In this document: positions 41,550 through 51,805 of the stretch, piece after piece
How the letters are laid out: the number at the start of each line of letters is the position of its first letter
How positions within the stretch are numbered: position 1 is the first letter of the stretch
DNA from: Candidatus Riesia pediculicola
Lineage (GTDB): Bacteria; Pseudomonadota; Gammaproteobacteria; Enterobacterales; Enterobacteriaceae
Assembly (NCBI RefSeq): GCF_002073915.1
Contig: NZ_CP012841.1
Coordinates: forward strand, 386,507 to 450,506
DNA: 64,000 nucleotides
Reading direction: 5' to 3'
The notes under the pieces: generated by a model
Database searches by the model: none
Told to the model about the DNA's origin: nothing
The model's input: only the letters and a program-made list of their open reading frames with translations
Position numbers and translations under genes: made by a program

Positions 41550-41840
41550 TTAAACAACTGTGTTTTTTTGATAGTCATGAGAACTACATTTTTCTAAAAT
41601 TCTTACTACAGACCAGGATTTCAATTTTGATATTGGTCGAGTTTCTTGAATTTCTACTAAATCTCCTACAAAACATTCGTTTACTTCATCATGTACTTGA
41701 AGTTTGGTTGTTTTTCTAACATACTTCTTGTAAAGAGGATGTTGAACAGTTCTTTTTACGTGAACTAAAATGGATTTATCCATTTTTTTTTTTACTACGT
41801 ATGCCTTTATTTTCTTTTTTGAATTCTTACTTGTTGTCAT
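41550..41840 (-). CDS. rpsQ: 30S ribosomal protein S17
   Basis: S17 is a primary-binding small-subunit protein. Conserved are [32 protein letters not shown] and [17 protein letters not shown]. At 96 residues (E. coli 84) it has extra residues at both ends. Its start lies 14 bases inside rpmC, an overlap not found in E. coli. Confidence 0.95.
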   Translation of the reverse strand: MTTSKNSKKKIKAYVVKKKMDKSILVHVKRTVQHPLYKKYVRKTTKLQVHDEVNECFVGDLVEIQETRPISKLKSWSVVRILEKCSSHDYQKNTVV

Positions 41841-42039
41841 TTTTTTCCTTTTTCTTATTTAAGATTGTCTTGATTCTAGCTATTTTTTTTCTTATTTTTT
41901 TAAAAACACTTGAATTTTTAAAATTTTCATTTTTATTTAAAAATTGAACTTTCAGTATAAAGAACTCTTTACGAAGTTGATCTAATTTCGAAAAGAGAAC
42001 TGCTTTTCTTTCTTTTTGCATATTTTTTTGAAGTTTCAT
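41827..42039 (-). CDS. rpmC: 50S ribosomal protein L29
   Basis: L29 is a helical protein beside the exit tunnel and contacts the signal recognition particle. The 70-residue product (E. coli 63) keeps the helical-hairpin pattern ([33 protein letters not shown]). A lysine-rich tail extends its 3' end into rpsQ by 14 bases. It starts one base after the rplP stop. Similarity is weaker than for its neighbours, but the position is decisive. Confidence 0.92.
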   Translation of the reverse strand: MKLQKNMQKERKAVLFSKLDQLRKEFFILKVQFLNKNENFKNSSVFKKIRKKIARIKTILNKKKEKNDNK

Positions 42040-42040
42040 T

Positions 42041-42445
42041 TCAAATTTTTGCTATAAATGTTGTTTTTACAGGAAGTTTTGAGGAAGCTAATTTAAAAGC
42101 AACTCTGGCCACAGTTTCTTCTACACCATCCATTTCGTATAGAATCTTTCCTGGCTGAATGGAACACACCCAATATTCTACATTACCTTTTCCCTTTCCC
42201 ATTCTCACTTCGAGTGGCTTTTTAGTCACTGATTTATCTGGAAAAATTCTTATCCATACTTTTCCTTGTCTCTTAATTGATCTTGTCATTGCTCTTCTTG
42301 CAGCTTCTATTTGTCTAGAAGTAATCCGACCTCTTTGCAATGACTTCAAACCAAACTTCCCAAATTTTATTTCAAAATCGGTTGAAAAACCATCGTTCTT
42401 ACCTTTATGCATTTTGGAAAATTTCGTTTTTTTTGGTTGTAACAT
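42041..42445 (-). CDS. rplP: 50S ribosomal protein L16
   Basis: L16 positions the A-site tRNA in the large subunit. It has 134 residues (E. coli 136), starting [17 protein letters not shown], with [23 protein letters not shown] and the loop [13 protein letters not shown]. It lies between rpsC and rpmC. Confidence 0.97.
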   Translation of the reverse strand: MLQPKKTKFSKMHKGKNDGFSTDFEIKFGKFGLKSLQRGRITSRQIEAARRAMTRSIKRQGKVWIRIFPDKSVTKKPLEVRMGKGKGNVEYWVCSIQPGKILYEMDGVEETVARVAFKLASSKLPVKTTFIAKI

Positions 42446-42448
42446 TCT

Positions 42449-43153
42449 CTAAACTCGTCTCCTAGAATTTTTTTTCTTTCTCATAATATGAAAATGTTTT
42501 TCTAATTTGTCAGAAATTAAAGAATTTCCGAAAATTTCTCCTTTAAAAATCCATACTTTAACTCCGATTATACCATAAGTAGTTTTTGCTTTCGAAGTAC
42601 TAAAGTCAATATCTGCACGTAAAGTATGTAATGGAATTCTACCCTCTCTATTCCATTCTGTACGAGCTATTTCAGAACCTCCCAGTCTCCCACTAATTTC
42701 TATTTTGATTCCTTGTGCTCCCGATCTCATAGTATTTTGAATGGATCTCTTGATAATCCTTCTAAAAATAATCCTCTTCTCAATCTGAGAAGAAATACTT
42801 TCAGCTACTAATTTTGCATCTAGTTCTGGTTTTCGAATTTCAGAAATATTGACTTGTGAAGGTACGCCAGTGATCTTAGTGATATTTTTTCTTAACTTTT
42901 CTATATCTTCTCCTTTTTTTCCTATAATAATCCCTGGTCTAGCACTGTAAATTGTTACTCTGATACTTTTGGAAGGTCTTTCGATAAATATTTTGGAAAT
43001 AGATGCTTTTTTTAGCGATTTTTTGAGGAAATTTCTCACTTTAAGATCACTAATCAATTGACTTGAGAATGTTTTTTTTCCAGCGTACCATGTAGAGTTC
43101 CAATTCTTAATAATACCTAGTCTTAATCCATTTGGATGCGATTTTTGACCCAT
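42449..43153 (-). CDS. rpsC: 30S ribosomal protein S3
   Basis: S3 lines the mRNA entry tunnel. The ATG at 43153 ([18 protein letters not shown]) gives 234 residues (E. coli 233); the open frame to 43192 would overlap rplV. The KH domain motif [16 protein letters not shown] is present, as is [26 protein letters not shown] sequence in the C-terminal domain. Confidence 0.97.
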   Translation of the reverse strand: MGQKSHPNGLRLGIIKNWNSTWYAGKKTFSSQLISDLKVRNFLKKSLKKASISKIFIERPSKSIRVTIYSARPGIIIGKKGEDIEKLRKNITKITGVPSQVNISEIRKPELDAKLVAESISSQIEKRIIFRRIIKRSIQNTMRSGAQGIKIEISGRLGGSEIARTEWNREGRIPLHTLRADIDFSTSKAKTTYGIIGVKVWIFKGEIFGNSLISDKLEKHFHIMRKKKNSRRRV

Positions 43154-43172
43154 ACTTTCTTCTCCTGAAGTT

Positions 43173-43505
43173 TTATTCGTCTGATATAACAATTTTGATA
43201 TGGCTAGTTCTTTTTGAAATTTGATTAGTTCTTCCTTTAGCTCTAGCTATGGTTCTTTTCATAGTAGGCCCTTCATCTATGAATATATTTTTTATTTTCA
43301 AAATTTTTGAAGAAGCTCCATAATTATGGTGAGCATTTGCAACAGCAGAAACTAGAACTTTTTTAATGAGAAAAGATGACTTCTTATTAAGAAAATTCAA
43401 TACTTCCATAGCTTTCTCTATTTTCTTGTTTTTAATAAGATTGGAAACTAGTCTTAATTTCTGAGGAGAAGACCTTGCGTTTCGATAAATGGAAAAAGTT
43501 TTCAT
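43173..43505 (-). CDS. rplV: 50S ribosomal protein L22
   Basis: L22 lines the exit tunnel. It has 110 residues, the E. coli length; [21 protein letters not shown] and the hairpin region [21 protein letters not shown] segment ([17 protein letters not shown]) are conserved. It is spaced 12 bases after rpsS. Confidence 0.96.
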   Translation of the reverse strand: MKTFSIYRNARSSPQKLRLVSNLIKNKKIEKAMEVLNFLNKKSSFLIKKVLVSAVANAHHNYGASSKILKIKNIFIDEGPTMKRTIARAKGRTNQISKRTSHIKIVISDE

Positions 43506-43517
43506 GTTTTTTAAGAA

Positions 43518-43802
43518 TCACGTAGTTTTTTGGCTTTTTGTTTTTTCTCCAGAATGTCCTCGATATGTTCTGGTTGGAGAAAATTCTCCTAATTTATGTC
43601 CAATCATTTCATCTGTAATATAAACTGGGACATGCTTTCTTCCGTTATGAACGGAGATTGTTAAACCAATCATCTTTGGATAAATCGTGGAACGACGAGA
43701 CCAGGTTCTGATCGGTTTTTTGCTTCCCTTTCTAACTGCTAGCTCTACTTTTTTTAACAAACTGGAATCTATGAATGGTCCTTTTTTAATCGAACGGCTC
43801 AT
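43518..43802 (-). CDS. rpsS: 30S ribosomal protein S19
   Basis: S19 is a head protein that binds with S13. The 94 residues (E. coli 92) start [19 protein letters not shown] and include [18 protein letters not shown] and [22 protein letters not shown]. Tight spacing in the S10 operon. Confidence 0.97.
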   Translation of the reverse strand: MSRSIKKGPFIDSSLLKKVELAVRKGSKKPIRTWSRRSTIYPKMIGLTISVHNGRKHVPVYITDEMIGHKLGEFSPTRTYRGHSGEKTKSQKTT

Positions 43803-43815
43803 TTTTTTAACCTTA

Positions 43816-44634
43816 TTAAGAACGATGATGTATAATTTCTCTTTCAGTACGTTTATTTTTTCTTGTTTTTTTTCCTTTTGTTTGTATCCCCCATGGAGTT
43901 ACTGGGTGTTTTCCAAAGTTTCTTCCTTCTCCTCCTCCATGAGGATGATCTATCGGATTCATTGCTGTTCCTCGAACAGTTGGCCTCACTCCCTTCCATC
44001 GATTAACACCAGCTTTTCCGAAATGTTTTAACATATGCTGATTATTTCCGACCTCTCCAATAGAAGCACGGCATCCGAATCGAATCTTTCGTATTTCTCC
44101 TGACCGCAATCGAACGACGACAAAATCAGTCTCCTTGGAAACAATTTGAACATAACTTCCTGCAGATCTTGATAACTGACCCCCCTTACCTTTTTTTAGT
44201 TCAACATTATGTACTAAACATCCGACAGGAATATTTTCTATAGGAAGACAATTACCTATTTTGATTTTCACATGTTTTCCAGACTCTAATTTATCTCCTA
44301 CTTTTAAGTTTTTTGGAGCAATAATATATCTTTTTTCTCCGTCTTCGAACATAATCAAAGCTATATTCGATGTTCTATTTGGATCATATTCTATACTTTT
44401 TACAATCGATTGACCTTTTTTATTTCTTTTAAAATCAATAATTCGATATTTTCTTTTATGACCTCCTCCAATATGTCTAGTAGTAATTCTTCCGAGATTA
44501 TTTCTTCCTCCTGTCTTCTTAATTTTTTTAGTTAATTTTTGGAAAGGATCACCTCGATATAATTTTTTTTCAATAAAACCGATCATATGTCTTCTACCTG
44601 AAGAGGTAGGTTTATATTTTATAACAGTCATCAT
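43816..44634 (-). CDS. rplB: 50S ribosomal protein L2
   Basis: L2 is needed for subunit joining and peptidyl transfer. It has 272 residues (E. coli 273). Conserved: [22 protein letters not shown], the RNA-binding domain, and [19 protein letters not shown] with the key histidine near residue 230. The first two codons are both ATG (44634 and 44631), and the second fits the E. coli start better. Confidence 0.97.
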   Translation of the reverse strand: MMTVIKYKPTSSGRRHMIGFIEKKLYRGDPFQKLTKKIKKTGGRNNLGRITTRHIGGGHKRKYRIIDFKRNKKGQSIVKSIEYDPNRTSNIALIMFEDGEKRYIIAPKNLKVGDKLESGKHVKIKIGNCLPIENIPVGCLVHNVELKKGKGGQLSRSAGSYVQIVSKETDFVVVRLRSGEIRKIRFGCRASIGEVGNNQHMLKHFGKAGVNRWKGVRPTVRGTAMNPIDHPHGGGEGRNFGKHPVTPWGIQTKGKKTRKNKRTEREIIHHRS

Positions 44635-44648
44635 CTAATCCGAAAAAA

Positions 44649-44948
44649 TTATCTTTTTCTTAAAAAGTTTAAGTTCTGTCCTTTTTTAATCTTGATATAA
44701 GCTTTTTTCCATTTTTTTCTATTTCCGAAAAATTTTCCAAATCTTTTTCTTTTTCCTTTAACAATCACTGTTCTCACATCTTCTACAAAAACCTGAAAAA
44801 ATTTTTCAATGGATCTTTTAATATCCGTCTTGTTAGATTTTATATCCACTCTTAATGTAAACGAATTGTTCTTTTCAATTAAATTAGAGGATTTTTCAGA
44901 TACATGAAATGAACTTAGAACTTTATATAAATTTTCTTTTTGAGTCAT
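44649..44948 (-). CDS. rplW: 50S ribosomal protein L23
   Basis: L23 sits at the tunnel exit and docks trigger factor and SRP. It has 99 residues (E. coli 100): VLSSFHVSEKSSNLIEKNNSFTLRV and FFQVFVEDVRTVIVKGKRKRFG are typical. It begins one base before the rplD stop region ends, packed as in E. coli. Confidence 0.95.
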   Translation of the reverse strand: MTQKENLYKVLSSFHVSEKSSNLIEKNNSFTLRVDIKSNKTDIKRSIEKFFQVFVEDVRTVIVKGKRKRFGKFFGNRKKWKKAYIKIKKGQNLNFLRKR

Positions 44949-44949
44949 T

Positions 44950-45558
44950 TTATAAACTTTCCTCTACTTTTTTTATAGCTTCAACAGTAGAAATGATAGT
45001 TCTATTTTTAATCAGATTGACTGGATTAATTTCAGAAACTTCGCAAATGTTAATCTTATGTAAATTTCTGGAGGATAAAATGAGAAATTGATTGATTTTT
45101 TTTGTAATAATCAAAATTTTATCCCTATTTCTGCATATATCATCGATCATTTTTTTGAATAATTTAGTTTTTATACGATCTAAAAACAAATTTTCAACGA
45201 TAACTAACCTGTTCTCTCTAATTAATTCAGAAAAAATGCATCTCATTGCTTTTTTATACATTTTTTTGTTAATTTTCTTTTTATACGATCGAAAATTTGT
45301 AGCAAATGCCATTCCACCTGATCTCCAGATTGGACTTTTAACCGAACCAGCTCTGGCATGACCTGTCCCCTTCTGTTTCCAAGGTTTTTTGTTAGATCCA
45401 GAAACTTGTGACCTATTTTTTTGAGATTTAGTTCCAGTTCTTAAATTCGATAAGAAGCTCTTAATAACTTGATGAACTAATGAGTGATTCAGACGAACAT
45501 TGAATATACGGTCTGATATTTGGATTTTTTTATGAGTATCTAGAATAGTGAGTTCCAT
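44950..45558 (-). CDS. rplD: 50S ribosomal protein L4
   Basis: L4 lines the exit tunnel; in E. coli it also represses the S10 operon by attenuation and at translation, and binds RNase E. It has 202 residues (E. coli 201). The tunnel loop KPWKQKGTGHARAGSVKSP is intact. It follows rplC after 27 bases. Confidence 0.96.
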   Translation of the reverse strand: MELTILDTHKKIQISDRIFNVRLNHSLVHQVIKSFLSNLRTGTKSQKNRSQVSGSNKKPWKQKGTGHARAGSVKSPIWRSGGMAFATNFRSYKKKINKKMYKKAMRCIFSELIRENRLVIVENLFLDRIKTKLFKKMIDDICRNRDKILIITKKINQFLILSSRNLHKINICEVSEINPVNLIKNRTIISTVEAIKKVEESL

Positions 45559-45585
45559 TTGAAGATGTTCTCTATTTTTAGGATT

Positions 45586-46212
45586 TTATACAGTAGGTTT
45601 TATGATCAAGTTACAATTTGTCCCGCCAGGAACGGATCCCTTTACAAGAATTAATCCTTTTTTTTCATCTATTTGAATAATCTCTAATTTTTTCATGGTA
45701 ACCTTCTTGTTTCCCATGTGTCCTGCCATTTTTTTTCCTTTGAATACTCTTCCAGGAGTTTGATTTTGACCTATTGATCCAGGTACTCTATGAGATAAAG
45801 AATTTCCATGACTAGCATCCTGAGCTTTAAAGTTCCATCGTTTTATGGTTCCGCAAAATCCTTTTCCTTTGGAAAAGGAAGAAATATCTATTCTTTTAAA
45901 TTTAGACAAGAAACTAAGATGAATCTTTTGACCAATATGATAATTTTCATTTGTAGCATTGGTTTTAAATTCTTTCAAGATTTTTCCTGGATCAACCACA
46001 ATTTTTTTAAAAAATCCTATTTCTGAATTTTTTAAAAATTTATGTTTTTTTATTCCGGAAGTGACTTGTACTGAACGATATCCATTTTTTTTAAGAATAC
46101 CAACTTGAGTCACTCTATTTTCTTCTACTTGAATGACAGTGATTGGAATAGCCATTCCATTTTTCATAAAAATTCTTGTCATTCCAATCTTTTTTCCTAT
46201 CAATCCGATCAT
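45586..46212 (-). CDS. rplC: 50S ribosomal protein L3
   Basis: L3 reaches towards the peptidyl transferase centre. It has 208 residues (E. coli 209): MIGLIGKKIGMTRIFMKNG, GHMGNKKVTMKKLEII, and DASHGNSLSHRVPGSIGQ, where E. coli L3 has its methylated glutamine (RAQDAS). It is the second gene of the S10 operon. Confidence 0.97.
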   Translation of the reverse strand: MIGLIGKKIGMTRIFMKNGMAIPITVIQVEENRVTQVGILKKNGYRSVQVTSGIKKHKFLKNSEIGFFKKIVVDPGKILKEFKTNATNENYHIGQKIHLSFLSKFKRIDISSFSKGKGFCGTIKRWNFKAQDASHGNSLSHRVPGSIGQNQTPGRVFKGKKMAGHMGNKKVTMKKLEIIQIDEKKGLILVKGSVPGGTNCNLIIKPTV

Positions 46213-46233
46213 TGTTAAACCTTTCTAAAATCT

Positions 46234-46545
46234 TTATCCTAAACTAATTTGAACATCTACTCCAGAAGCTAAGTCTAGTTTCATGAGAGCATCCACGGTC
46301 TTTTCCGTAGGTTTCACTATATCTACTAAACGTTTATGTGTAAGAATTTCATACTGATCTCTAGCATCTTTATTTGCGTGAGGAGAAATAAGTATTGTAA
46401 AACGTTCTCGACGAGTTGGTAAAGGAATCGGTCCTTTAACTTGAGCTCCTGTTCTTTTAGCGGTCGCTACTATCTCTGCAGTAGATTGATCTATTAATCG
46501 ATGGTCAAAAGCTTTTAATCGTATCCGAATCCTTTGATTATTCAT
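46234..46545 (-). CDS. rpsJ: 30S ribosomal protein S10
   Basis: S10 is a head protein of the small subunit and, with NusB, part of antitermination complexes. The ATG at 46545 ([19 protein letters not shown]) gives 103 residues, the E. coli length; the open frame to 46605 has no counterpart. [19 protein letters not shown] and [17 protein letters not shown] are conserved. It is the first gene of the S10 operon. Confidence 0.97.
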   Translation of the reverse strand: MNNQRIRIRLKAFDHRLIDQSTAEIVATAKRTGAQVKGPIPLPTRRERFTILISPHANKDARDQYEILTHKRLVDIVKPTEKTVDALMKLDLASGVDVQISLG

Positions 46546-46887
46546 GATATTTACTCCATATATTGAATTATTATACGATGCATAATGTCCCAAATAACCT
46601 TCCACTCTATCATCTTTTTTAAGATTTTTCTACAAAAAATGTATGCCTGTAAAAGTAAATCATAGAAGAATTTCAATAAAGTATATTCATTAGAAATTTC
46701 TTTAAGAATAAATTAATTTATTTTCTCTATTTTCTGGAAGAAATTAAAAAGATTATAAAAGGACTTTTTCTTGATTAATCTTATTAATCTATAATATTTT
46801 CTTTCTCAAAAATAATTTTTAAAAAAAAGATAAAAAATAAAAACAAAAAATACTTTTTTAAAACTGAAAAGTTCTTTCTATCCTCTT
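46546..46887. other. Spacer between fusA and rpsJ; ancestral tufA site
   Basis: These 342 AT-rich bases separate the str and S10 operons. E. coli has tufA (394 codons) and the S10 promoter and L4-controlled leader here. tufA is gone without a recognisable remnant. TATAAT on the minus strand at 46752-46757 is a possible -10 box for S10, but no good -35 box accompanies it. I did not recognise the L4 leader hairpins. Confidence 0.45.
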
Positions 46888-49023
46888 TTATTTACATTCA
46901 TTACCTGTCTTTGAACGAATGATCGTTTGAGTAATTTCATAAGGAACTTTTTTATATTCTAAAAATTCCATAGAATATACAGCTCTTCCTTGAGTATAAG
47001 ATCTTAGGTCTGTTGCATACCCGAACATTTCAGATAGAGGAACTTTACCAATTATTTTTTTACCAAAATTTAAATTTTCCATATTTTCGATCGTTCCCCT
47101 TCTTTTATTTAAGTCGCTAATGATATCACCGGTATAATCTTCTGGAGTTTCAATGCAAATCTTCATAATCGGCTCTAATAAAATTGGATGAGCTTTTGTA
47201 AATGCTTCTTTAAAAGCTAGCGATCCTGCTATTTTGAAAGCTATTTCTGAAGAATCGACCTCATGATAAGTACCATCGAATAAAGTAACTCTTATGTTGG
47301 TGATAGGGTATCCAGCTAAAATTCCAGTTTTCATTTGTTCTCTTATTCCCATGTCTACTGCTGGAATATATTCTTTCGGTATAGCTCCACCGACTATTTT
47401 ATTACAAAACTCATATCCTTTTTGATGATTTACATCTAATGGTTCAATGGTTATCCAAACGTGTCCAAATTGACCTCTTCCTCCGGATTGACGTATAAAC
47501 TTTCCTTCCTGACTAACTGATTTTTCGATTGTTTCTCTATATGCTACTTGAGGTTTTCCAGTACTTGTTTCCACCTTAAATTCTCTTTTCATTCTTTCCA
47601 CTAGAATTTCTAAATGCAATTCCCCCATTCCGGAAATAATGATCTGTCCAGACTCTTGATCTGTAGAATAATAGAAAGATGGATCTTCTTGAGATAATCT
47701 GTTTAAAACTGAACCAATTTTTTCTTGATCGGATTTTGTTTTAGGTTCTATTGCTATGGATATGACCGGTTTTGGAAATTCTATTTTTTCTAAAACAATT
47801 GGCTCATAATTTAGTGAGCACAATGTATCTCCTGTAGAAACATTTTTTAGTCCGATTGCAGCAGCAATATCACCAGAATTTACTTCTTTAATTTCTTCTC
47901 TTTTATTGGCATGCATTTGGACAATTCTTCCAAATCTTTCTTTCTTTTTTTTTGTGGAGTTGAAAACGATATCTCCGGACTTTACTGTTCCAGAATATAC
48001 CCTAAAAAATGCTAAGTTTCCTACGAAAGGATCTGTTGTGATCTTAAATATCAAGGCTAGAAACGATTGATTGTTCTTTCTAATAAAGTCAGATCTATAA
48101 TTTTCCTTTAGAATTAATGAATTTTGATGTTTGATATTATAGAAAACTTCTATTGGTGAAGGGAGATATTCTACAATTGCATCCAAAACAGGTTGTATTC
48201 CTTTATTCTTCAAAGCAGATCCACAAGTTATTAAAACGATCTCATTATTAATTACTCTTTTTCTGAGTCCTTTCTTGATTTCGTTTTCTGAAAGAGTTTC
48301 TCCGTTGAAATACTTTTCCATTAATTCATCCGATGATTCTATTGCAGTTTCAATCAATCGATTATGCCATTTTTTTGATTCCAACTCCATAGACTCTGGA
48401 ATTTCTTCATATACAAACGACATTCCTTGATCACAATCGTTCCATCTAATAGCTCTCATTTTTATAAGATCAATTATTCCAGAAAAATTTTCTTCTAAAC
48501 CGATTGGTAGCTGTATTGGAACTGGATTAGAAAATAACCGATTTTGGATCTGTTGAATTACTCGAAAAAAGTTTGCTCCCATCCTATCCATTTTATTAAT
48601 AAATCCAATTCTTGGAACTTGATATTTATTTGCTTGTTTCCAAACTGTTTCGGATTGTGGTTGTACTCCTCCGACAGCACAATAAACCATTAAGACTCCA
48701 TCCAGTATTCGCATAGACCTTTCGACTTCTATGGTGAAATCAACATGTCCTGGAGTATCAATGATGTTGATTCTATGTTGATCAAATTGATTATCCATTC
48801 CTTTCCAAAATGTAGTAGTGGATGCCGAAGTGATTGTGATTCCCCTTTCTTGTTCTTGTTCCATCCAATCCATTATCGCTTCTCCATCATGAACTTCTCC
48901 CATTTTATGACTAATTCCGGTATAAAAAAGTATTCTTTCTGTTGTAGTTGTTTTTCCAGCGTCAATATGTGCGCTAATCCCAATGTTTCTATACTTTTTA
49001 ATTGAAACCACTTTTTTTTCCAT
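46888..49023 (-). CDS. fusA: Elongation factor G
   Basis: EF-G is the GTPase that drives translocation and, with RRF, ribosome recycling. From the ATG at 49023 the protein has 711 residues (E. coli 704). The G motifs are [24 protein letters not shown] and NKMDRMGA. Domain IV has [11 protein letters not shown] and [12 protein letters not shown]. The start is fixed by an AGAGGAG three bases upstream; the ATG at 49047 lies before that site. It follows rpsG after 48 bases. Confidence 0.97.
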   Translation of the reverse strand: MEKKVVSIKKYRNIGISAHIDAGKTTTTERILFYTGISHKMGEVHDGEAIMDWMEQEQERGITITSASTTTFWKGMDNQFDQHRINIIDTPGHVDFTIEVERSMRILDGVLMVYCAVGGVQPQSETVWKQANKYQVPRIGFINKMDRMGANFFRVIQQIQNRLFSNPVPIQLPIGLEENFSGIIDLIKMRAIRWNDCDQGMSFVYEEIPESMELESKKWHNRLIETAIESSDELMEKYFNGETLSENEIKKGLRKRVINNEIVLITCGSALKNKGIQPVLDAIVEYLPSPIEVFYNIKHQNSLILKENYRSDFIRKNNQSFLALIFKITTDPFVGNLAFFRVYSGTVKSGDIVFNSTKKKKERFGRIVQMHANKREEIKEVNSGDIAAAIGLKNVSTGDTLCSLNYEPIVLEKIEFPKPVISIAIEPKTKSDQEKIGSVLNRLSQEDPSFYYSTDQESGQIIISGMGELHLEILVERMKREFKVETSTGKPQVAYRETIEKSVSQEGKFIRQSGGRGQFGHVWITIEPLDVNHQKGYEFCNKIVGGAIPKEYIPAVDMGIREQMKTGILAGYPITNIRVTLFDGTYHEVDSSEIAFKIAGSLAFKEAFTKAHPILLEPIMKICIETPEDYTGDIISDLNKRRGTIENMENLNFGKKIIGKVPLSEMFGYATDLRSYTQGRAVYSMEFLEYKKVPYEITQTIIRSKTGNECK

Positions 49024-49026
49024 TTT

Positions 49027-49033
49027 CTCCTCT
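49027..49033 (-). promoter_or_regulatory. Shine-Dalgarno that fixes the fusA start
   Basis: AGAGGAG on the minus strand, three bases before the ATG at 49023, supports that start over the in-frame ATG at 49047. Confidence 0.7.
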
Positions 49034-49071
49034 TTAATCATATTCATTTAAAGATTAGTTCACTGCGACAC

Positions 49072-49542
49072 CTACCATCTATAATGTGCAAAAGCTTTGT
49101 TAGCCTCTGCCATTTTATGAACTTCTTCTTTTTTTCTAACAGAAGATCCTTTTTGTTCAAATGCGTCATTGAGTTCGTTTTTTAGTTTTAGAATCATTGA
49201 TTTTTCCTTTCTTTTTCTTGCAGAAATGATGATCCATCGCATTGCCAAAGTATCTCTCCTTACTGGACGAATTTCTACTGGTATTTGATAAGTGGAACCA
49301 CCTACTCTTCTAGATTTTACTTCAACTATTGGACGAACATTATTCAAAGAGACTTCGAAAGATTCAATCTGACTCATTTTAGTTTTTTCGGAAAGCATAT
49401 TTAGAGATCGATAAACAATTGATTCGGCTACAGATTTCTTTCCATTCTTCATTAAAATGTTTATAAATTTGGTGAGCAATTCGGATTTATACTTGAAATC
49501 TGGAAGAACTTTTCTTCTCGATGTAATTTTTCGACGTGACAT
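49072..49542 (-). CDS. rpsG: 30S ribosomal protein S7
   Basis: S7 starts assembly of the 30S head and in E. coli represses the str operon. It has 156 residues: [38 protein letters not shown] and [13 protein letters not shown] at the end. The length agrees with the shorter S7 form known in enterobacteria. It lies between rpsL and fusA. Confidence 0.97.
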   Translation of the reverse strand: MSRRKITSRRKVLPDFKYKSELLTKFINILMKNGKKSVAESIVYRSLNMLSEKTKMSQIESFEVSLNNVRPIVEVKSRRVGGSTYQIPVEIRPVRRDTLAMRWIIISARKRKEKSMILKLKNELNDAFEQKGSSVRKKEEVHKMAEANKAFAHYRW

Positions 49543-49610
49543 AAGTATCCTGCATCTAAATTAGTGAAAACTTTAAACATAGATTTTTTTAAAATTCATC
49601 TATTTTAATT

Positions 49611-49982
49611 TTATTTTTTTCTTTTTGTACCATATTTAGAACGTCCTTTTTTACGATCCTTTACCCCAGAACAATCTAAAGTTCCTCGTACCGTATGATA
49701 TCTTACTCCAGGTAAATCCTTTACTCTTCCACCTCTAATCAAAATCACAGAGTGTTCTTGAAGATTATGACCCTCACCTCCGATGTAAGAAGAGACCTCT
49801 TGACCATTTGTTAAACGAACACGACAAACTTTTCTTAATGCTGAATTTGGTTTTTTTGGAGTAATTGTGTAAACTCTAGTGCATACGCCTCTTTTTTGAG
49901 GACAGCAATTTAAAGCTGGAACATTACTTTTAGCGATTTTTGATCTTCTTGATTTTCTAACTAACTGGTTGATTGTAGTCAT
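49611..49982 (-). CDS. rpsL: 30S ribosomal protein S12
   Basis: S12 controls decoding accuracy. It has 123 residues (E. coli 124), almost identical in the core: [20 protein letters not shown] and [17 protein letters not shown]. The lysines that correspond to Lys42 and Lys87 are wild type, so no streptomycin-resistance change is visible. It is the first gene of the str operon. Confidence 0.98.
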   Translation of the reverse strand: MTTINQLVRKSRRSKIAKSNVPALNCCPQKRGVCTRVYTITPKKPNSALRKVCRVRLTNGQEVSSYIGGEGHNLQEHSVILIRGGRVKDLPGVRYHTVRGTLDCSGVKDRKKGRSKYGTKRKK

Positions 49983-50536
49983 TTTATCTTAATTTTTACA
50001 TTTCTCATTGTTTTATTATTGCAATCATTTATGAAAATGATTATCCCCTTAAAAAGTTCTTAGTATTTATATACGAAAGCTTCACTGATTAATCAAATTT
50101 TTTAAGATTTTTCCAAATGAAATAAAAAAATTTTTTAAAACGTTATCTAAAGGATTTTTTAAAAATACCAAAGAAAATCTATTTTTCTGTTTCGATAGAA
50201 AAATCATATGCTTTGAATACTTCTAATTTAGAAAAAAGTTATTTAATTTAATTTTATCGTCAACCTTATTAATGTTTTAGCAACATAAAATTTATGAATC
50301 TCTTAAAGAAATCAAAAACTATAATTCGAAACAAATATTGGAATATATTAACTCTTTATAATTTATAAGATGAGTTTTTTAAATGAGCTTTAAGAATTGT
50401 TTAAAATCAAGTTCGTTTTATTTCAATATAATTTTATATGGAAAGAATGAAAGTTGAAAAAAAAATAAGTTTAATAATCCTTTCTTTTTAGTCTATTATT
50501 TATTAAGTTAAAAGTCTATTAAAAGTTAAGAAAAGA
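49983..50536. other. Long AT-rich spacer upstream of rpsL
   Basis: These 554 bases lie between rpsL and tRNA-Phe, both on the minus strand. In E. coli the tusBCD genes lie upstream of rpsL. I see no ORF above noise and no RNA gene. The promoter of the str operon must be here or before the tRNA, but I cannot place it. Confidence 0.5.
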
Positions 50537-50609
<73 letters not shown>

Positions 50610-50680
50610 AACAAAAATGTTTAACGAATTATATCAAATCTTTAAATAAACCTTTCAAAATAAAAAAAAGTAAAAAATCT

Positions 50681-51292
50681 TTACTTTTTTTGCATTATTC
50701 TTTTCGTGGTCTCTACGATAGATTGAGTATATGGATCTATCTCTACATTTACAAAGTCATCTATTTTTCTTTTTGATATATTCGTGCTACGAATTGTTTC
50801 AGGAATTAAATTGATATGAAAACTTTTTTTTAATACTTTTCCAACTGTTAAACTGATTCCATCTATTCCAATAAAACCTGTTTCCAATATATAATTCATA
50901 GATTCTATTTTTTTTGGACTTAGAGAGATTATCAAATTATTTTTTGATTTTGAGATTTTAATTATTTTTGCTATCGTGAAGATATGACCGGACATTAGGT
51001 GTCCCCCAATTTCATCTCCAAATCTGATAGATCTCTCTAAATTTATCAGATCTCCTACTTGAACATTTCCAAAATTAGTCATTTCTAAAGTTTTTCGAAT
51101 CAAATCAAAACTGATTTCATTATTTTCGGTTTTAGTAACAGATAAACAACATCCATTATTTGAAATTGACATACCAACTTGAATTTTTGGAATTAGTAAA
51201 TTTTTAGGAAATTTAACTGTGTACTGTTGAAAATGATCTTTCTTGAGAACTCTGACAACTTTTCCAACTCCTTGAACGATTCCAGTAAACAT
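50681..51292 (-). CDS. ribE: Riboflavin synthase alpha chain
   Basis: RibE joins two molecules of dimethylribityllumazine to give riboflavin. The 203 residues (E. coli 213) form two similar lumazine-binding domains: MFTGIVQGVGKV with NNGCCLSVT in the first, GHLMSGHI at the linker, and GFIGIDGISLTVGKV in the second. The start is the family's MFTGIV. No FMN riboswitch is visible upstream. Keeping the last step of riboflavin synthesis fits a vitamin-supplying symbiont; the other rib genes are not in the window. Confidence 0.96.
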   Translation of the reverse strand: MFTGIVQGVGKVVRVLKKDHFQQYTVKFPKNLLIPKIQVGMSISNNGCCLSVTKTENNEISFDLIRKTLEMTNFGNVQVGDLINLERSIRFGDEIGGHLMSGHIFTIAKIIKISKSKNNLIISLSPKKIESMNYILETGFIGIDGISLTVGKVLKKSFHINLIPETIRSTNISKRKIDDFVNVEIDPYTQSIVETTKRIMQKK

Positions 51293-51686
51293 TTTTCAAA
51301 ATATTTAAATTAATCTATTTCTAAAATTATATAACTATGAATGTTCTTAGTTTATCTAAAATACAATTTGTTTCAATTGTATTAGATAAATTTTATTAAT
51401 AATTTTAATAAAAATTGTGTTATAAAAAATCTTTTCATTGATTTATTAATCTAAAAAATAAAAACTTAAATAAATAGTGCTTTAAAAAATAGATTAGTTC
51501 ATATTAAATAGTGCTTTTCTTCTTTTCTTGATAACTTCTGAAAAGATATTTACTTATAAAAGTGTTAAGAATATCATAAAAAATACCAGTAATTTTTAGT
51601 ATTTTTAATACTAGTAATTTTCAATACAATGTGGTAATTTTTGCTTACTTACTAATAAAATTTATCTATCTTCCGGGGAAACGATT
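51293..51686. other. Spacer between ribE and tRNA-Val
   Basis: These 394 AT-rich bases separate the minus-strand ribE from the plus-strand tRNA-Val. Apart from repeats of short words (for example TTAGTATTTTTAATACTAG near 51596-51614, a weak inverted repeat), nothing stands out. Confidence 0.4.
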
Positions 51687-51757
51687 GCGTTCGTAGCTTA
51701 AAGGGAGAGCAACACCTTGACGTGGTGAAGGAGATGGTTCGATTCCATTCGAACGCA
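51687..51757 (+). tRNA. valV: tRNA-Val (GAC)
   Basis: The plus strand folds with acceptor GCGTTCG/CGAACGC, anticodon stem ACACC/GGTGA-type with loop TTGACGT (GAC), and T-arm GATGG/CCATT. It is 71 bases long, with a D-loop of only seven bases and a D-stem that includes a G-T pair. CCA is not encoded; the discriminator A is followed by TTT. valV and valW have the same anticodon in E. coli, so the exact symbol is uncertain. Confidence 0.92.
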
Positions 51758-51805
51758 TTTTACAACGTGTTTAACTCAAAATTTTGTGAAAAATTCGTGG
51801 TTTAA

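Noticed and set aside
51293..51500. FMN riboswitch upstream of ribE
   Set aside because: None of the conserved FMN-aptamer segments could be found in the leader.
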